Below the pieces are notes generated by a model. The model was not told the origin of the DNA. It was given only the letters and a program-made list of their open reading frames with translations, and searched no databases. 64,000 bases of DNA from the NCBI RefSeq assembly GCF_007115095.1, contig NZ_SULH01000007.1:61933-125932 (forward strand), written 5' to 3'. This stretch comes from Levilactobacillus enshiensis (GTDB taxonomy: Bacteria > Bacillota > Bacilli > Lactobacillales > Lactobacillaceae). The number at the start of each line of letters is the position of its first letter. Positions within the stretch are counted from its first letter, which is position 1. Position numbers and translations under genes: made by a program. Positions 34,549 through 44,274 of the stretch are shown piece by piece.

Positions 34549-35217
34549 ATGCAAGAATATCGGCATCCGTTGGGCGAAACGCTCCGTCAGATGCGGCTAA
34601 TTTTAGCAGATGGTGCGATGCCCGACGAGATTTTAGCCATGGTCGATCTGCCGGCCTGGTACTTACTTGAATTAGAACGGGGCCACATCACCCGCCCCAA
34701 CCCGGATACACTCACGTTGATCTATGATTGTTATCAAATGACCGCAGAACAAGTTGCTCATTTTCGGATGGCCCCAGACTTAAAAGTAGCCATCACCGCC
34801 ATTGTCACCAGCAAAAAAGCGGTTGGGGAAACTTACCGGCGGCAGGGAAACCAAAAATGGCCCAGCAGCGACCTGTACGCCACGGAACATCGCGTTGTCC
34901 ACATGGCTGACCCCGCGGCACGCCACAGCTACGCGGATATTTTACGGTGCGTGCGTCAACGCATCGAGTGGTGTCCATTGCTGATCAGTAGTTTCTACTA
35001 CCGGCTGTCGCCCATGGCCTACTGGCAAATGGAGGCGGCACAATTGCCCGTGACGGACGCTGTCATTCAGATTCTCTGTCAGCGGCTGAACGTCGCGACC
35101 CTCGATCCGTTTATTTACGCTGACGACTTATATGCCACATTGTGTCACCATTTAAACTTATCACAGCAAGATATCCCCACCCAATTACGTTTTCCCATGG
35201 GCGGCGACAGTCACTAA
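34549..35217 (+). CDS. XRE-like helix-turn-helix protein
   Basis: 222 residues after AAGGAGG. Residues 8-70 look like a diverged XRE domain (LGETLRQMRLILADG, then ELERGHITRPNPDTLTLIYDCYQM in parts). The middle contains basic and aromatic residues without a recognisable effector domain. The C-terminal 70 residues repeat a helix-turn-helix-like pattern (MEAAQLPVTDAVIQILCQRLNV in parts). Likely a transcription regulator; target unknown. It ends at a shared terminator. Confidence 0.55.
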   Translation: MQEYRHPLGETLRQMRLILADGAMPDEILAMVDLPAWYLLELERGHITRPNPDTLTLIYDCYQMTAEQVAHFRMAPDLKVAITAIVTSKKAVGETYRRQGNQKWPSSDLYATEHRVVHMADPAARHSYADILRCVRQRIEWCPLLISSFYYRLSPMAYWQMEAAQLPVTDAVIQILCQRLNVATLDPFIYADDLYATLCHHLNLSQQDIPTQLRFPMGGDSH

Positions 35218-35223
35218 ATTTTA

Positions 35224-35260
35224 AAACCCACTAGCGAGAAATCGACTTGCTAGTGGGTTT
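35224..35260. terminator. Bidirectional terminator after the XRE-like gene
   Basis: AAACCCACTAGC/GCTAGTGGGTTT, perfect 12-bp stem with A/T flanks. Confidence 0.85.
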
Positions 35261-35580
35261 ATTAATTATTAGGGACAATGATTAATTGGCGAACCTTTTG
35301 AACAGTTTTTTAAAGGTACGGCAAACTAACGAACGGCGTCACTTTAGCAGGACCTTTCTACTAGGCTAATATCCTAGCTCTGATTCCATTCAATTACTTC
35401 TTGATCACAATCACTGCTCTCAGAAGCTATCTGTGGCTTTTTCCCGGTTCCATATAGTTATTCCTTATGTCCCCACGTAACCTACCTCAAATTACACTTT
35501 AGAGCTAAATTCCGTATAGTATTTACACGCTTTAAGCAATCTGTTACATTTGCGGCCACAACTCATATTATCCAAAATAA
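35261..35580. other. Intergenic region
   Basis: 320 bases between the XRE-like gene and the terminator of the first S-layer gene. No gene or strong signal seen. Confidence 0.4.
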
Positions 35581-35618
35581 ATCCCCCACTCAAGTGCAAT
35601 CAAGCTTGAGTGGGGGAT
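35581..35618 (-). terminator. Terminator of the first S-layer-type gene
   Basis: TCCCCCACTCAAG/CTTGAGTGGGGGA stem, 13 bp, followed by TTTATTTT on the minus strand. Confidence 0.85.
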
Positions 35619-35666
35619 GGCTAAATCACTTGTAGTAAAACGTGGTTTGGAGGGACGTCTTAGAAA

Positions 35667-37205
35667 CTAAGCAATCCAGTTATTGTTGGAAGATGTGTTA
35701 TCAACAGCACCCGCTGTCAAGGTTGCATCAAAGCTGGCAGTCACATTGCCACCAAAGACAGCTAACCGGTTGTCGCTCTTAAAGAACTTATCGCTAAATG
35801 CAAACGTGTAGTGGTATGCCGTTCCATCAGTCGTGTAGAAGGTCTTGGCACCCGTGATCTTCACCTTGCCTAATTCTGTTGCAAGTTTGTCCAAATTGTC
35901 GCCTAATTGTTGACCTTTCTTACCAGAAAGTAAGGCCATTCCTTCGGTTGACAACGTAGTAAGCGTCTTAATATCTGAGCTAGTCAAGGTATTTCCGGTC
36001 TTCAATGCACCGCTAACCTTAACTTCGGCACCATTAGTTCCAATCTTATTATTAACATCGCCGACCTTCAATTGAACCTTAGAAGTAGCCGCTTCATCAA
36101 CGTTAACATAGACAGTATTACCATAAGTTGCCGTGTTAGCTAGCTTATCTGCCATTTCACCTTGAACTAACTTGTAACCAACCGGCGCTGAACCCGCAAT
36201 GAAAGCAGATAGTGTCTGACCAGCTACGTTTGTTGGCAACTTAACTTCTTTAGCTTGTTGTGTGGTCGTATCTGGCTTCACTGCCACAGCAGAGGCCGTG
36301 CTTGTGCTACCAGCCTTGGCAGTCGTTGCTTTGGTAGCAGGTGTTAAGTTTGTTGCTGGTTTTGCAGCTGCTACCGTAGGATTGACTAAGTCACCGGCTT
36401 TGGTTTTAGGTGTTGTCGTGATCCAAGTAGCCGTGCCAACCTGAGTTGAACCATGACGGTAGATAACCTTTACACTGTTGTCATTAGTTGCTTCATCTTC
36501 AGCAGTGGTAAGTGTTAACCCACCTAAGTCTTTGCTAGTAGCATCCTTGTAGCCTTCACCAGCAAAAATCCAGCCAGAAATGCTTGGATTAGATGTGCTC
36601 GTGACGTAATAGTATAAAGAACCTTCTCTAGTCTTCGTTTCGGCTTTCGTTACTTTGAAGGTATCCTTCTTGGAAGAACCATACAGGCTAACCTTGCTTG
36701 CCTTGTATGCTGTATACTTGGGCGCTGACCACAGCGTGTTCTTCTTAACATCTTTCAAGTGAAAGCCAGTCGTCCGAGTTGGTAAGGTAGCTGCCTTTGT
36801 TGTCTCAACAACCTTCACACCATCAGCAATCACACCTTGCACCTTACCACCATAAACGTAGCCACGGTACTTCCCATTCATGGAAACAACTTTGTAGTAA
36901 ATCGTTCCCCGATTGGTAACATTCATATGGTATGCGCGGAAATAATCCGTTGATTTTTTGGATTCCGCTAACTTTTTAACCATGGTCTTAGAAGCAACTA
37001 CCTTGGCACCTTTAACCGTTCCCGGCTTAGTGTAGATTGCGTTCGTTCCCGTAATCTCAACGTTCTTACTCCCATTAGGAATAGCCGTACTAGAAATAAC
37101 CGTGGCCTTAGTCGCAGCATCCGCTGTAGTTGACAGGTTAGTAACCGCCCCAAAACTCAGAACAGCGGCACCCAAATACAATGACTTCGCTAAACGTGAT
37201 TTCAT
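35667..37205 (-). CDS. S-layer protein paralogue 1 (L. brevis Slp type)
   Basis: 512 residues after AGGGGAG. A signal peptide ends around residue 30 (TTADAA). Residues about 45-260 are the conserved wall-binding part: [47 protein letters not shown] and SGWIFAGEG. The variable C-terminal part (about 260-510) forms the lattice. A Thr/Ala-rich insert at about 275-330 is absent from the two paralogues downstream of it on the map. The protein ends NNNWIA. The codon mix is less biased than in paralogue 3, suggesting lower expression. Confidence 0.9.
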   Translation of the reverse strand: MKSRLAKSLYLGAAVLSFGAVTNLSTTADAATKATVISSTAIPNGSKNVEITGTNAIYTKPGTVKGAKVVASKTMVKKLAESKKSTDYFRAYHMNVTNRGTIYYKVVSMNGKYRGYVYGGKVQGVIADGVKVVETTKAATLPTRTTGFHLKDVKKNTLWSAPKYTAYKASKVSLYGSSKKDTFKVTKAETKTREGSLYYYVTSTSNPSISGWIFAGEGYKDATSKDLGGLTLTTAEDEATNDNSVKVIYRHGSTQVGTATWITTTPKTKAGDLVNPTVAAAKPATNLTPATKATTAKAGSTSTASAVAVKPDTTTQQAKEVKLPTNVAGQTLSAFIAGSAPVGYKLVQGEMADKLANTATYGNTVYVNVDEAATSKVQLKVGDVNNKIGTNGAEVKVSGALKTGNTLTSSDIKTLTTLSTEGMALLSGKKGQQLGDNLDKLATELGKVKITGAKTFYTTDGTAYHYTFAFSDKFFKSDNRLAVFGGNVTASFDATLTAGAVDNTSSNNNWIA

Positions 37206-37421
37206 CTTTTTTTCTCCCCTAAAATTTAGTAATTGAACACCAATCAGTATAGCAAGAGTGCAGCTAAAAATGGAAGAGCGTATTTAAAATCCATCATGTA
37301 TATAATTATCATTGACCATAATTATATATATAAATATCGTTAAAATCCTTTTCCAGCCTTAATTTTCATTGGTACAATTGCTAAAAAATTTGTTTTTAAA
37401 TAATGTGATTTTTTCTCATTA

Positions 37422-37949
37422 TCAAAATAGCGTGTCATATTTCCCCTTACTTTTCCTAAGCAGTTCATCTGCATCCATTCCTGCCTTAACACACCGTTCC
37501 CAAATAAAATCGCGATGAGTATTGACAATTTCTGCAAAAATAGAACGCTCCATCAACCATCGTAGCTTAATCTCTTGATCAAAGGATTGTAATGCGACAT
37601 CATCTTCAATTTCAATCAACTGCTGTGGATCCATTGCTAAAATGACCGCAACTTCACCAATCCTCAATCCCAGATGCTTTCGGGCTAGCTTAATCTCACC
37701 TGGTTCTAGAAAGTGATATTTCTTTCGATAAAGTGCAAAATCCATCCGAAAATTATAGTCCGGATCATCCACGGGTTCTAAATACTCTTCCTCATCATCA
37801 ATTTCAACCGTGACTGGTACCCAGTAACGGTGTGTATTGGTCAGTGGCGTATCGAACATCACCACTTCTTCATCAACTTCAATCACATTAAATTCAACCG
37901 GTGCTCCCGTCAAATCCTGATGTGTTACCCTCGCAATCAATTTAGTCAT
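37422..37949 (-). CDS. XRE-family regulator within the S-layer cluster
   Basis: 175 residues after AAAAGGGGAG. The N-terminal ~75 residues are acidic and mostly beta (VTVEIDDEEEYLEPVDDPDYN in parts). Residues about 80-130 form an XRE helix-turn-helix (EIKLARKHLGLRIGEVAVILAMDPQQLIEIE in parts). A helical tail follows. The layout resembles antitoxin-type regulators of the MqsA/HigA sort, but no toxin is adjacent. Position between two slp genes hints at control of S-layer expression; this is inference. Confidence 0.65.
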   Translation of the reverse strand: MTKLIARVTHQDLTGAPVEFNVIEVDEEVVMFDTPLTNTHRYWVPVTVEIDDEEEYLEPVDDPDYNFRMDFALYRKKYHFLEPGEIKLARKHLGLRIGEVAVILAMDPQQLIEIEDDVALQSFDQEIKLRWLMERSIFAEIVNTHRDFIWERCVKAGMDADELLRKSKGKYDTLF

Positions 37950-38083
37950 CGTTCAGCTCCCCTTTTTGAAAAACACCTACTGGCAAAAATTCAACACCCA
38001 AAAAGCGCCAATTTATTTTTCTGGTTACATCTACTCACTATACAGGTCAACAACAAAACTACGGCGCAAAACGTCTTACAAAT

Positions 38084-38141
38084 AACTTCATAATAAAAAT
38101 CCCAGACCACCAACGTGATCTGGGATTTTTATTATGAAGTT
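38084..38141 (-). terminator. Very long palindromic terminator of the second S-layer gene
   Basis: Arms 38084-38106 and 38119-38141 are perfectly complementary over 23 bases with a 12-base loop. The core CCCAGA/TCTGGG is followed by TTTTTATT on either strand, so it can stop transcription from both sides. Confidence 0.9.
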
Positions 38142-38152
38142 AGAGATTAAGC

Positions 38153-39529
38153 TTAAGCTAACCAGCTGTTATCAACAGTGTTAGTAGAAGCAGCGCCCTT
38201 AACGGCCTTAGCAGTAAAGCTGGCAGTTAAAGTGTCACCGTAAGTCTTAACCCGGTTGTCGCTCTTGAAGTTCGTTGGGTTGAAAGTGAATTCGTAGTGG
38301 TAAGCATCACCATTGGCAGCGTAGTAGTTCTTCGTGCCTTTGAAGGTCGTGCTGAAACCAGATGCAATAACACCCAAGTTGTCTTGAGAAATCGTTGCGC
38401 CCTTAGTACCAGACAATGCCTTAATACCAGCAGCACTCAATGCAACAGATGCTTCGCTAGAGTTCAAAGTACCAGTCGTTAATGGACTAGTAATTGAAAC
38501 ACCTGCGTTATCAACGCTTTCAACACTCAAGCTAACCTTAGACGTTGCAGCAGCAGTAACGTCAACGTACAACGTGTTGCCGTAAGTAGCGTTAGTTGTT
38601 GAAACAGTTGCATTCGTCAATTGGAAACCAGCAGGAACTGAACTTGAAGCAAAGCTTGATAAGGTTTGCTTTGCTGCATTAACATCTTTTGTAGTGTCAG
38701 AACCTACAGTTGAACCTGCCTTAGTGTCAGTCCGAGTAGTAATCCAAGTAGCAGTACCAACTTGTGAACCGTTGTTTTGGTAAACAACCTTGACACTGTT
38801 ATCGTTAGTAGCTGCAGCTTCGGCAGAACTAGTTGATAAACCACCAAAGGTAGTAGCAGTAGCACTGTAACCAGTACCGGCAAAGATCCAGCCTGAAATA
38901 GCACTGTTTTGTTCGTCAGTTACGTAGTAGTACAAGCTACCTTCACGCGTCTTAGTAGCGGCATCTGAAACCTTGAACGTGTCAGTGTCCTTAACACCAT
39001 ACATGCTAACTTTCTTAGCCTTGTATTGGGTGTTTTGTGGGGCAGTCCAAAGGGTATTCTTCTTAGCGTTAACTAAGTGGAAGCCAGTCGTCCGAGTAGG
39101 CAAAGTAGCCTTGGTCGTCGTAGCAGCAGTCTTGATCCCACCAGCAAACGTGTCAGTGCTCTTACCACCGTAGATGTAACCACGGTACTTGCCGTTCATA
39201 GTAACGACTTTGTAGTAAACAGAGCCCTTGCTAGTAACAGCAACACGGTAAGCACGGAAGTAGTCAGCAGACTTCTTTGAATCTGCAAGCTTCTTCATAG
39301 TCGTCTTTGATGCAACAACCTTAGCACCCTTAACAGTACCTGGCTTGCTGTAAAGCGCATTGGTCCCAGTAGATTCAACGTTGCGTGTTTCAGCAGCGGT
39401 CTTCATCGTAACATCTGACTTGATTGAAGCCTTTGATGCAGCATTAGCAGAAGTGCTAACAGCAGTAACGGCACCTAAACTCAAAACAGCTAAACCTAAG
39501 TACAATGAATTCTTTAAACTTGATTGCAT
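38153..39529 (-). CDS. S-layer protein paralogue 2 (L. brevis Slp type)
   Basis: 458 residues after TTGGAGGAGC. Signal peptide to about residue 30 (STSANAA). The conserved N-terminal half has [33 protein letters not shown] and TREGSLYYYV. The lattice-forming C-terminal half ends VDNSWLA. It lacks the Thr/Ala insert of paralogue 1. In L. brevis, slpB, slpC and slpD are co-located and expressed under different conditions; the exact orthology cannot be assigned by eye. It is monocistronic with its own terminator. Confidence 0.92.
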   Translation of the reverse strand: MQSSLKNSLYLGLAVLSLGAVTAVSTSANAASKASIKSDVTMKTAAETRNVESTGTNALYSKPGTVKGAKVVASKTTMKKLADSKKSADYFRAYRVAVTSKGSVYYKVVTMNGKYRGYIYGGKSTDTFAGGIKTAATTTKATLPTRTTGFHLVNAKKNTLWTAPQNTQYKAKKVSMYGVKDTDTFKVSDAATKTREGSLYYYVTDEQNSAISGWIFAGTGYSATATTFGGLSTSSAEAAATNDNSVKVVYQNNGSQVGTATWITTRTDTKAGSTVGSDTTKDVNAAKQTLSSFASSSVPAGFQLTNATVSTTNATYGNTLYVDVTAAATSKVSLSVESVDNAGVSITSPLTTGTLNSSEASVALSAAGIKALSGTKGATISQDNLGVIASGFSTTFKGTKNYYAANGDAYHYEFTFNPTNFKSDNRVKTYGDTLTASFTAKAVKGAASTNTVDNSWLA

Positions 39530-39671
39530 GTTTGTGCTCCTCCAAAATAGAAACTAAATTTTTATAGAACTGTCATCAATCATAGCTCTATAACGACTAT
39601 CAGTATACCAATAAAAGACGGGAAAAGCTAAATTAATACAATGAACTTATGAAAAATTTACCAGAAAATAC

Positions 39672-39706
39672 AAAAAAGCCCGAATCCGAAGATTCAGGCT
39701 TTTTAT
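39672..39706 (-). terminator. Terminator of the third S-layer gene
   Basis: AAAGCCTGAATC-TTCG-GATTCGGGCTTT with a T run on the minus strand; UUCG tetraloop. Confidence 0.9.
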
Positions 39707-39745
39707 TTAACTTAGGATAAAAGCTAAATTCAATTTGGAATTGAA

Positions 39746-41173
39746 TTAAGCAATCCAGCTACTGTCTGAAGTGTTGGTAGAAGCAGGACCAGCAACTAAA
39801 GTAGCAGTAACACTAGCCTTCAAGGTGTCGCCGTAGTTAGCCAAACGGTTATCCGTAGCGAACGTAGAAGAAGGAGTACCAGTAGAAGAAGTAGTAGTAG
39901 TCAATGCATAAGTGTAGTGGTAAGCAGCACCCTTAGCATCGTAGTAGTTAGTAGTACCTTCAGCCTTAGTGATACTCAAAGCTGAATCGATGGTAGCAAG
40001 GTTAGTTTCACCAATTTGGGTACCCTTATCACCAGTCAAAGCTTTGATACCAGTTTCAGCAAGAGTTGCAGAAATTTCACTCTTTGCAACAGTAGAACCT
40101 AACTTAACACCATTAGCAACTGTACCAGCGTCAGTATTCACTTTATCAACGACAAAGGAAATCTTTGATGAAGCGGCAGCAGTAACGTCAACGTAAACAG
40201 TGTTGCCGTATTGTGCAGCGTTAGGAGTGGTTGCCGTAGTAACCTTGTAACCACTAGGTAATGAGTTAGTTACGAAGTTAGCGAACGTAACACCAGCAGC
40301 GTTGACAGCGGCAGTGTTAACAGTGTCGCCGGCCTTGGTAGCAGCATCGCCAGTCTTAGGTGAGTTTACCCAAGTACTAGTAGCAACTTGCTTGTTGCTT
40401 GCATCACGGTAAACAACCTTGACACTGTTGTCGTTAGTAGCGGCATCAGAAGCAACGTTCAATGATAAACCACCAAGATCTTGCTTAGCAGGGTCGGTGA
40501 TAGTAGTATCGTAACCCTTACCAGCGAAGACCCAGCCAGAGATTGAAGAATCTTTGCTGTCAGTTACGTGGTAGTATAATGAACCTTCTTGCGTCTTAGT
40601 AACAGCGCTATCTACAGTGAATGGATCGTTCTTAGTTGCACCGTAAAGGTTAACCTTGCTTGCCTTGTATTGGGTAAAGCGAGGGGCAGTCCAAAGAGTG
40701 TTCTTTGAAGTATCCTTCAAGTAGTAACCAGTAGTACGAACTGGGGTAGTAGCCTTAGTAGTCGTTTCAGCGGCCTTAACACCACCAGCAAAGGCGTCAG
40801 CAGACTTGCCACCGTAAACGTAACCACGGTACTTACCGTCCATAGTAACTACACGGTAGTAAACTGAACCACGGTTAGTGGTCTTAACACCGTAAGCACG
40901 GAAGTAGTTAGCAGACTTCTTTGAAGAAGCCAACGTAGCCATAGTTGCTTTAGAAGCAACAACCTTAGCACCCTTAACAGTACCAGGCTTAGTGTACAGA
41001 GCGTTTGTACCAGTAGCTTGAACGTTACGCTTAGTAGCGTCAGCGGTCAAAGTAGTATAGGCACCGGCAGTAGCATATGACTTAGCTGAAGCAGTAGTTG
41101 AAACTGCAGCAACTGAGGCAAAGCTTAAAGCAGCCAGACCCAAGTAAAGAGATTTCTTTAAACTTGATTGCAT
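39746..41173 (-). CDS. S-layer protein paralogue 3, probably the major one
   Basis: 475 residues from ATG 41173, with TTGGAGGAAG. It starts [19 protein letters not shown], nearly identical to what I recall of L. brevis SlpA, with a signal peptide ending at about residue 30 (TTASA). The N-terminal half ([20 protein letters not shown] in part, [12 protein letters not shown]) binds the wall carbohydrate; the rest assembles the lattice and ends SDSSWIA. Codons are strongly biased to GTT, ACT, GCT, AAC and TAC, as expected for a very highly expressed protein. Its long upstream region (41174-41400) is AT-rich and should carry strong promoters. Confidence 0.93.
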   Translation of the reverse strand: MQSSLKKSLYLGLAALSFASVAAVSTTASAKSYATAGAYTTLTADATKRNVQATGTNALYTKPGTVKGAKVVASKATMATLASSKKSANYFRAYGVKTTNRGSVYYRVVTMDGKYRGYVYGGKSADAFAGGVKAAETTTKATTPVRTTGYYLKDTSKNTLWTAPRFTQYKASKVNLYGATKNDPFTVDSAVTKTQEGSLYYHVTDSKDSSISGWVFAGKGYDTTITDPAKQDLGGLSLNVASDAATNDNSVKVVYRDASNKQVATSTWVNSPKTGDAATKAGDTVNTAAVNAAGVTFANFVTNSLPSGYKVTTATTPNAAQYGNTVYVDVTAAASSKISFVVDKVNTDAGTVANGVKLGSTVAKSEISATLAETGIKALTGDKGTQIGETNLATIDSALSITKAEGTTNYYDAKGAAYHYTYALTTTTSSTGTPSSTFATDNRLANYGDTLKASVTATLVAGPASTNTSDSSWIA

Positions 41174-41574
41174 AATTTTTCTTCCTCCAAACATAATATA
41201 TGTAATTTATCAAGCAAGAATAGTATAACCGAAGTTAGCGCTTTTGTTAAGAAATTCATTCCAACTAGGTGCCAACCCGTTAAAGCCATTCCGTAACTAC
41301 AAGTATGATTATAGCCGGGAAAGCGTTTAGAAACAAGGAATATGTTCTTTTTGTCGTTGGAATGAAACAATCAGGCCGGTTCTGTAATATTTCTGTCATT
41401 TATACGCTTTATGCATTTCTTAATTAAGTGACTTAGCTTCTATATTTATCGCTTTAATTTTTGGTTCTTTAGTTATGTATAAGTTTAATGCCCCCTTAAG
41501 GTAAGTCAACTTACTTGCAAAACGTCCTCTAGCGGTCCATACTGCAAGTATCAAATGAAAGGGGGTGATGCTTT

Positions 41575-41634
41575 TTGGCAACAGGAAATTGTTACCTTAA
41601 AGTGATCGCTTCCGCGGAGAACGGAAACGACTAA
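41575..41634 (+). CDS. Possible 19-residue peptide (TTG start)
   Basis: TTG 41575 lies about nine bases after AAAGGGGG. The frame reads MATGNCYLKVIASAENGND then TAA. The reading frame lies inside a stem-loop, as in leader peptides. No known peptide is matched with confidence; an overlapping frame MKGGDAFWQQEIVTLK also exists. Confidence 0.35.
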   Translation: MATGNCYLKVIASAENGND

Positions 41635-41647
41635 CTTCTTTAAGGTA

Positions 41648-41683
41648 AAGGCCCGGCGAAATGTTATTCGCCGGGCCTTTTTG
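41648..41683 (+). terminator. Strong terminator GGCCCGGCGAA/TTCGCCGGGCC + T5
   Basis: Perfect 11-bp GC-rich stem followed by TTTTT on the plus strand. It may also act on the aminotransferase transcript arriving from the other side. Confidence 0.9.
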
Positions 41684-41695
41684 TGCCTTCTTTTT

Positions 41696-42907
41696 CTAAA
41701 CTACCGGTCGGGTCTCCCGGATTGCCGCCTTCATCTGGTCACCCAGTCGCTTCATACCCACCGCAATCTCAGCCGGCGTCATACCTGTGAAGCACAGCCG
41801 GAGACCGTTGTGAATGTCACGACTCGGGTAGAAGTTCGTCCCCGGCACATAGCTCACGTGGCTCTGTGGAATGATCTGCTCCGTCAAGAGCTTCCCCGCG
41901 TCGATTTCCGCCGGTAACGTGACCCAGTCGAAGAAGCCCCCCTGTGGCATCGTAAAAGTAACCTCATCCGGGAAGTCTGCCCGTAACGCCGCGACCATCG
42001 CCGCACACTGCTCACGGTAGTGGTTTTTCAGCACCTTAACGTGCGCATCCAAATCGTTTTCTTCCATGAATAGATTAATTGCTGCATGGGTCACACCGGT
42101 CGTTTCCAAGTCACTACCGAAGCGGACCTTCATGATGGCCGTCAATAACTCCCCGTCAGCGACCAACCAGCCCGTACGTAGCGCCGGCATTAAAATCTTG
42201 GACATACTCGATACAAAGACGACTCTACCTTGTGTGTCAAAGCTCTTGATCGCTGGTAGCGGTAACTGAGCATACCCCAAGTCGCGATACGGGGAATCCT
42301 CCAAGATCACGAAATCATACCGGTTCGCCAAGTCGACCAACTGACGCCGCTTGGCTACACTCATCGTGATACCAGTCGGATTGTGATAGTCCGGCACCGT
42401 GTACAACAGCTTGATGCCCGGGTGCCGGCGCAACGTTTCCTCTAATTGATCGAGGTCGAGGCCATCCGCCTGCAACCCCACCGCATGATACGTTGGTTGA
42501 TACAGATCAAACGCCGCCAACGCCCCCACATACGTTGGCACCTCCACGGCCACCTCATCGCCCGGGTCCAGCAACGCCTTGGCCACCAACTCGATGGCCT
42601 GTTGTCCGCCGACCGTTAAGACGACGTTAGCCGCAGTCGCTGTCACCTGGCCCCACTTGCCAATCCGCGCCGCCAACTTCGCCCGCAAGTCCGGATTGCC
42701 TTGCGCCGTTTGATATTGAAACAAGTGGGCCCCCTGCTGATCAATGACATCGTGAAATGCCCGCTGCATCGCTTTGACCGGGAATAAGCTTTCCTTGGGA
42801 CTGCCCGCCGCAAAGGAAATGGCATCCGGGTGCGGATCATTTGGAAATAAACCTTCTAAGGCCGATGCAACATCGGGATTGGCACGTTGCGCTAACAAAT
42901 TTTTCAT
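41696..42907 (-). CDS. PLP-dependent aminotransferase, class I fold type (LysN/2-aminoadipate-like)
   Basis: 403 residues from ATG 42907 after AAAGGTGGA. Fold-type I motifs: GGQQAIELVAKALLDPGDEV (about 100-119), PDYHNPTGITMS near 173, and the PLP lysine in SSMSKILMPALRTGW (about 230). It resembles the aminotransferase domain of MocR proteins without the GntR part, a group using aromatic, branched-chain or 2-aminoadipate substrates. It is divergent from a LysR gene that probably controls it. Confidence 0.85.
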   Translation of the reverse strand: MKNLLAQRANPDVASALEGLFPNDPHPDAISFAAGSPKESLFPVKAMQRAFHDVIDQQGAHLFQYQTAQGNPDLRAKLAARIGKWGQVTATAANVVLTVGGQQAIELVAKALLDPGDEVAVEVPTYVGALAAFDLYQPTYHAVGLQADGLDLDQLEETLRRHPGIKLLYTVPDYHNPTGITMSVAKRRQLVDLANRYDFVILEDSPYRDLGYAQLPLPAIKSFDTQGRVVFVSSMSKILMPALRTGWLVADGELLTAIMKVRFGSDLETTGVTHAAINLFMEENDLDAHVKVLKNHYREQCAAMVAALRADFPDEVTFTMPQGGFFDWVTLPAEIDAGKLLTEQIIPQSHVSYVPGTNFYPSRDIHNGLRLCFTGMTPAEIAVGMKRLGDQMKAAIRETRPVV

Positions 42908-43075
42908 AAAAGAGTCCACCTTTCTGGCGAGTCCAGCCCCCAGCCAAACCCACCGGTACTATCGTCATCATTCACTGCCGGCATCGCATTTAGCCGTTAC
43001 CTTACCGACCGGCCAAACTACCGACTGAGGCTTCCTGCTAACCTGAGAGTATGATAGAATACCTTTGAAAGAAAA

Positions 43076-43100
43076 GCTATTTCAACCATCTCGAAATAGC
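43076..43100 (+). promoter_or_regulatory. Leader hairpin GCTATTTC-N9-GAAATAGC before the LysR gene
   Basis: Perfect 8-base arms ending about 37 bases before the start. TATGAT (43050-43055) upstream is a likely -10. It could be an operator for the divergent promoter pair. Confidence 0.45.
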
Positions 43101-43137
43101 GTGAATGTTATTCATCTTTACCAAGGAGGTGTCCCCG

Positions 43138-44046
43138 ATGTTACCCTTTGCCTATCGCGTCTTTCAAGCTATCGTCCAAGAACAAACCTTTTATCGGGCT
43201 GCGCAAACGCTGAACGTGACGCCCTCAGCCATCAGCCATTCCGTCAATCAACTGGAAAAAGAACTCGGGTTTCCCCTCTTCATCCGTAATCGGACTGGGG
43301 TTGAGCTCACCCCAGACGGCAAGACCATCCTGCCACTGATTCAGGGCGTCATCAACGCCGAAGACCGACTCCAGCAAGCCGCCGCCAACATCAACGGCAT
43401 GAATGCCGGCTCCGTGCGCATGGGGGCCTTCTCATCCGTGTGCATTGCCTGGTTGCCACCGATTATTCGCCAATTCAAACAGGATTTCCCCCAAATCGAC
43501 ATTACCCTTGAGCAAGCCGGCTTTGGCGAAATTGCCTCAGCGGTGAAGACAGGCCGGTTGGATCTCGGTCTGTCCGCGCTCCCGGTCGCTGAAAAATTGA
43601 CCGTACTACCCCTGATCAAGGACGAAATTTACTGCATCACCCCCAGCGACTTCATCCCCGCTAACCGAACCACGGTCACGGCGGCGGACTTGGTCGACCA
43701 GAACTTTATCCTGCAACGTGGCGACTACGACAAGGATACGAAGTCCGCGCTGGACCACTATCAGATTCGCCCGAATGCCCTGCGCTTCTCCATCGACGAC
43801 CAATCCATTCTCGCCATGGTCGAAGCCGGCATGGGCATGGGCATCTTACCCGAGCTGGCCTTGGAACGGGTCAGCGGAAACGTGAACGTCTATCCATTTG
43901 ACACCCGCTTTTACCGGACCATCTGTCTGGTCGTCAACTCCGAGCAGGCCAAAGCCCCTTCGACGGCGAAAATGATTGCCGCGATTACCCGGTACGTCGC
44001 GGAGACTTATCCGGATAAGGTGCTGGAACATCCGCACGTGGGGTGA
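43138..44046 (+). CDS. LysR-family transcriptional regulator
   Basis: 302 residues from ATG 43138, six bases after AAGGAGGTG. The N-terminal winged helix reads FQAIVQEQTFYRAAQTLNVTPSAISHSVNQLE in parts (about 7-38). A periplasmic-binding-like effector domain follows (about 85-300). It is transcribed away from the aminotransferase, the usual layout for a LysR activator and its target, so an amino acid or keto acid effector is plausible. Confidence 0.9.
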   Translation: MLPFAYRVFQAIVQEQTFYRAAQTLNVTPSAISHSVNQLEKELGFPLFIRNRTGVELTPDGKTILPLIQGVINAEDRLQQAAANINGMNAGSVRMGAFSSVCIAWLPPIIRQFKQDFPQIDITLEQAGFGEIASAVKTGRLDLGLSALPVAEKLTVLPLIKDEIYCITPSDFIPANRTTVTAADLVDQNFILQRGDYDKDTKSALDHYQIRPNALRFSIDDQSILAMVEAGMGMGILPELALERVSGNVNVYPFDTRFYRTICLVVNSEQAKAPSTAKMIAAITRYVAETYPDKVLEHPHVG

Positions 44047-44274
44047 CGGTGCGTGAATACCCATCTTCGCTTCCATTTGTGGAACACTAAATTACTTCAA
44101 ACCTTAACGGGCCACCAACATCAAGTTTCACTGATGTCGATGACCTGTTTTTTAATACGCTTCCAGCCAGCCACCGTTCAGTCACCTAATTATCAAACGC
44201 CCTGCACACCTCATCGGCTCCGTGCCAGCCCTAAAATACCCTAAACCCACATCGATGGGCGACAGATTGGACTG

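Larger units (their letters stand above)
41490..41683 (+). ncRNA. Small plus-strand transcript with leader-like ORF
   Basis: Between the slp promoter region and the aminotransferase gene. It contains ACTTGCA/TGCAAGT (about 41510-41550), a strong AAAGGGGGTGAT (41559-41570), a short frame at 41575-41634, an ACCTTAAAG/CTTTAAGGT stem (41593-41645) and a strong terminator. Together this looks like an independent small RNA or peptide mRNA. The promoter was not clear. Confidence 0.5.
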
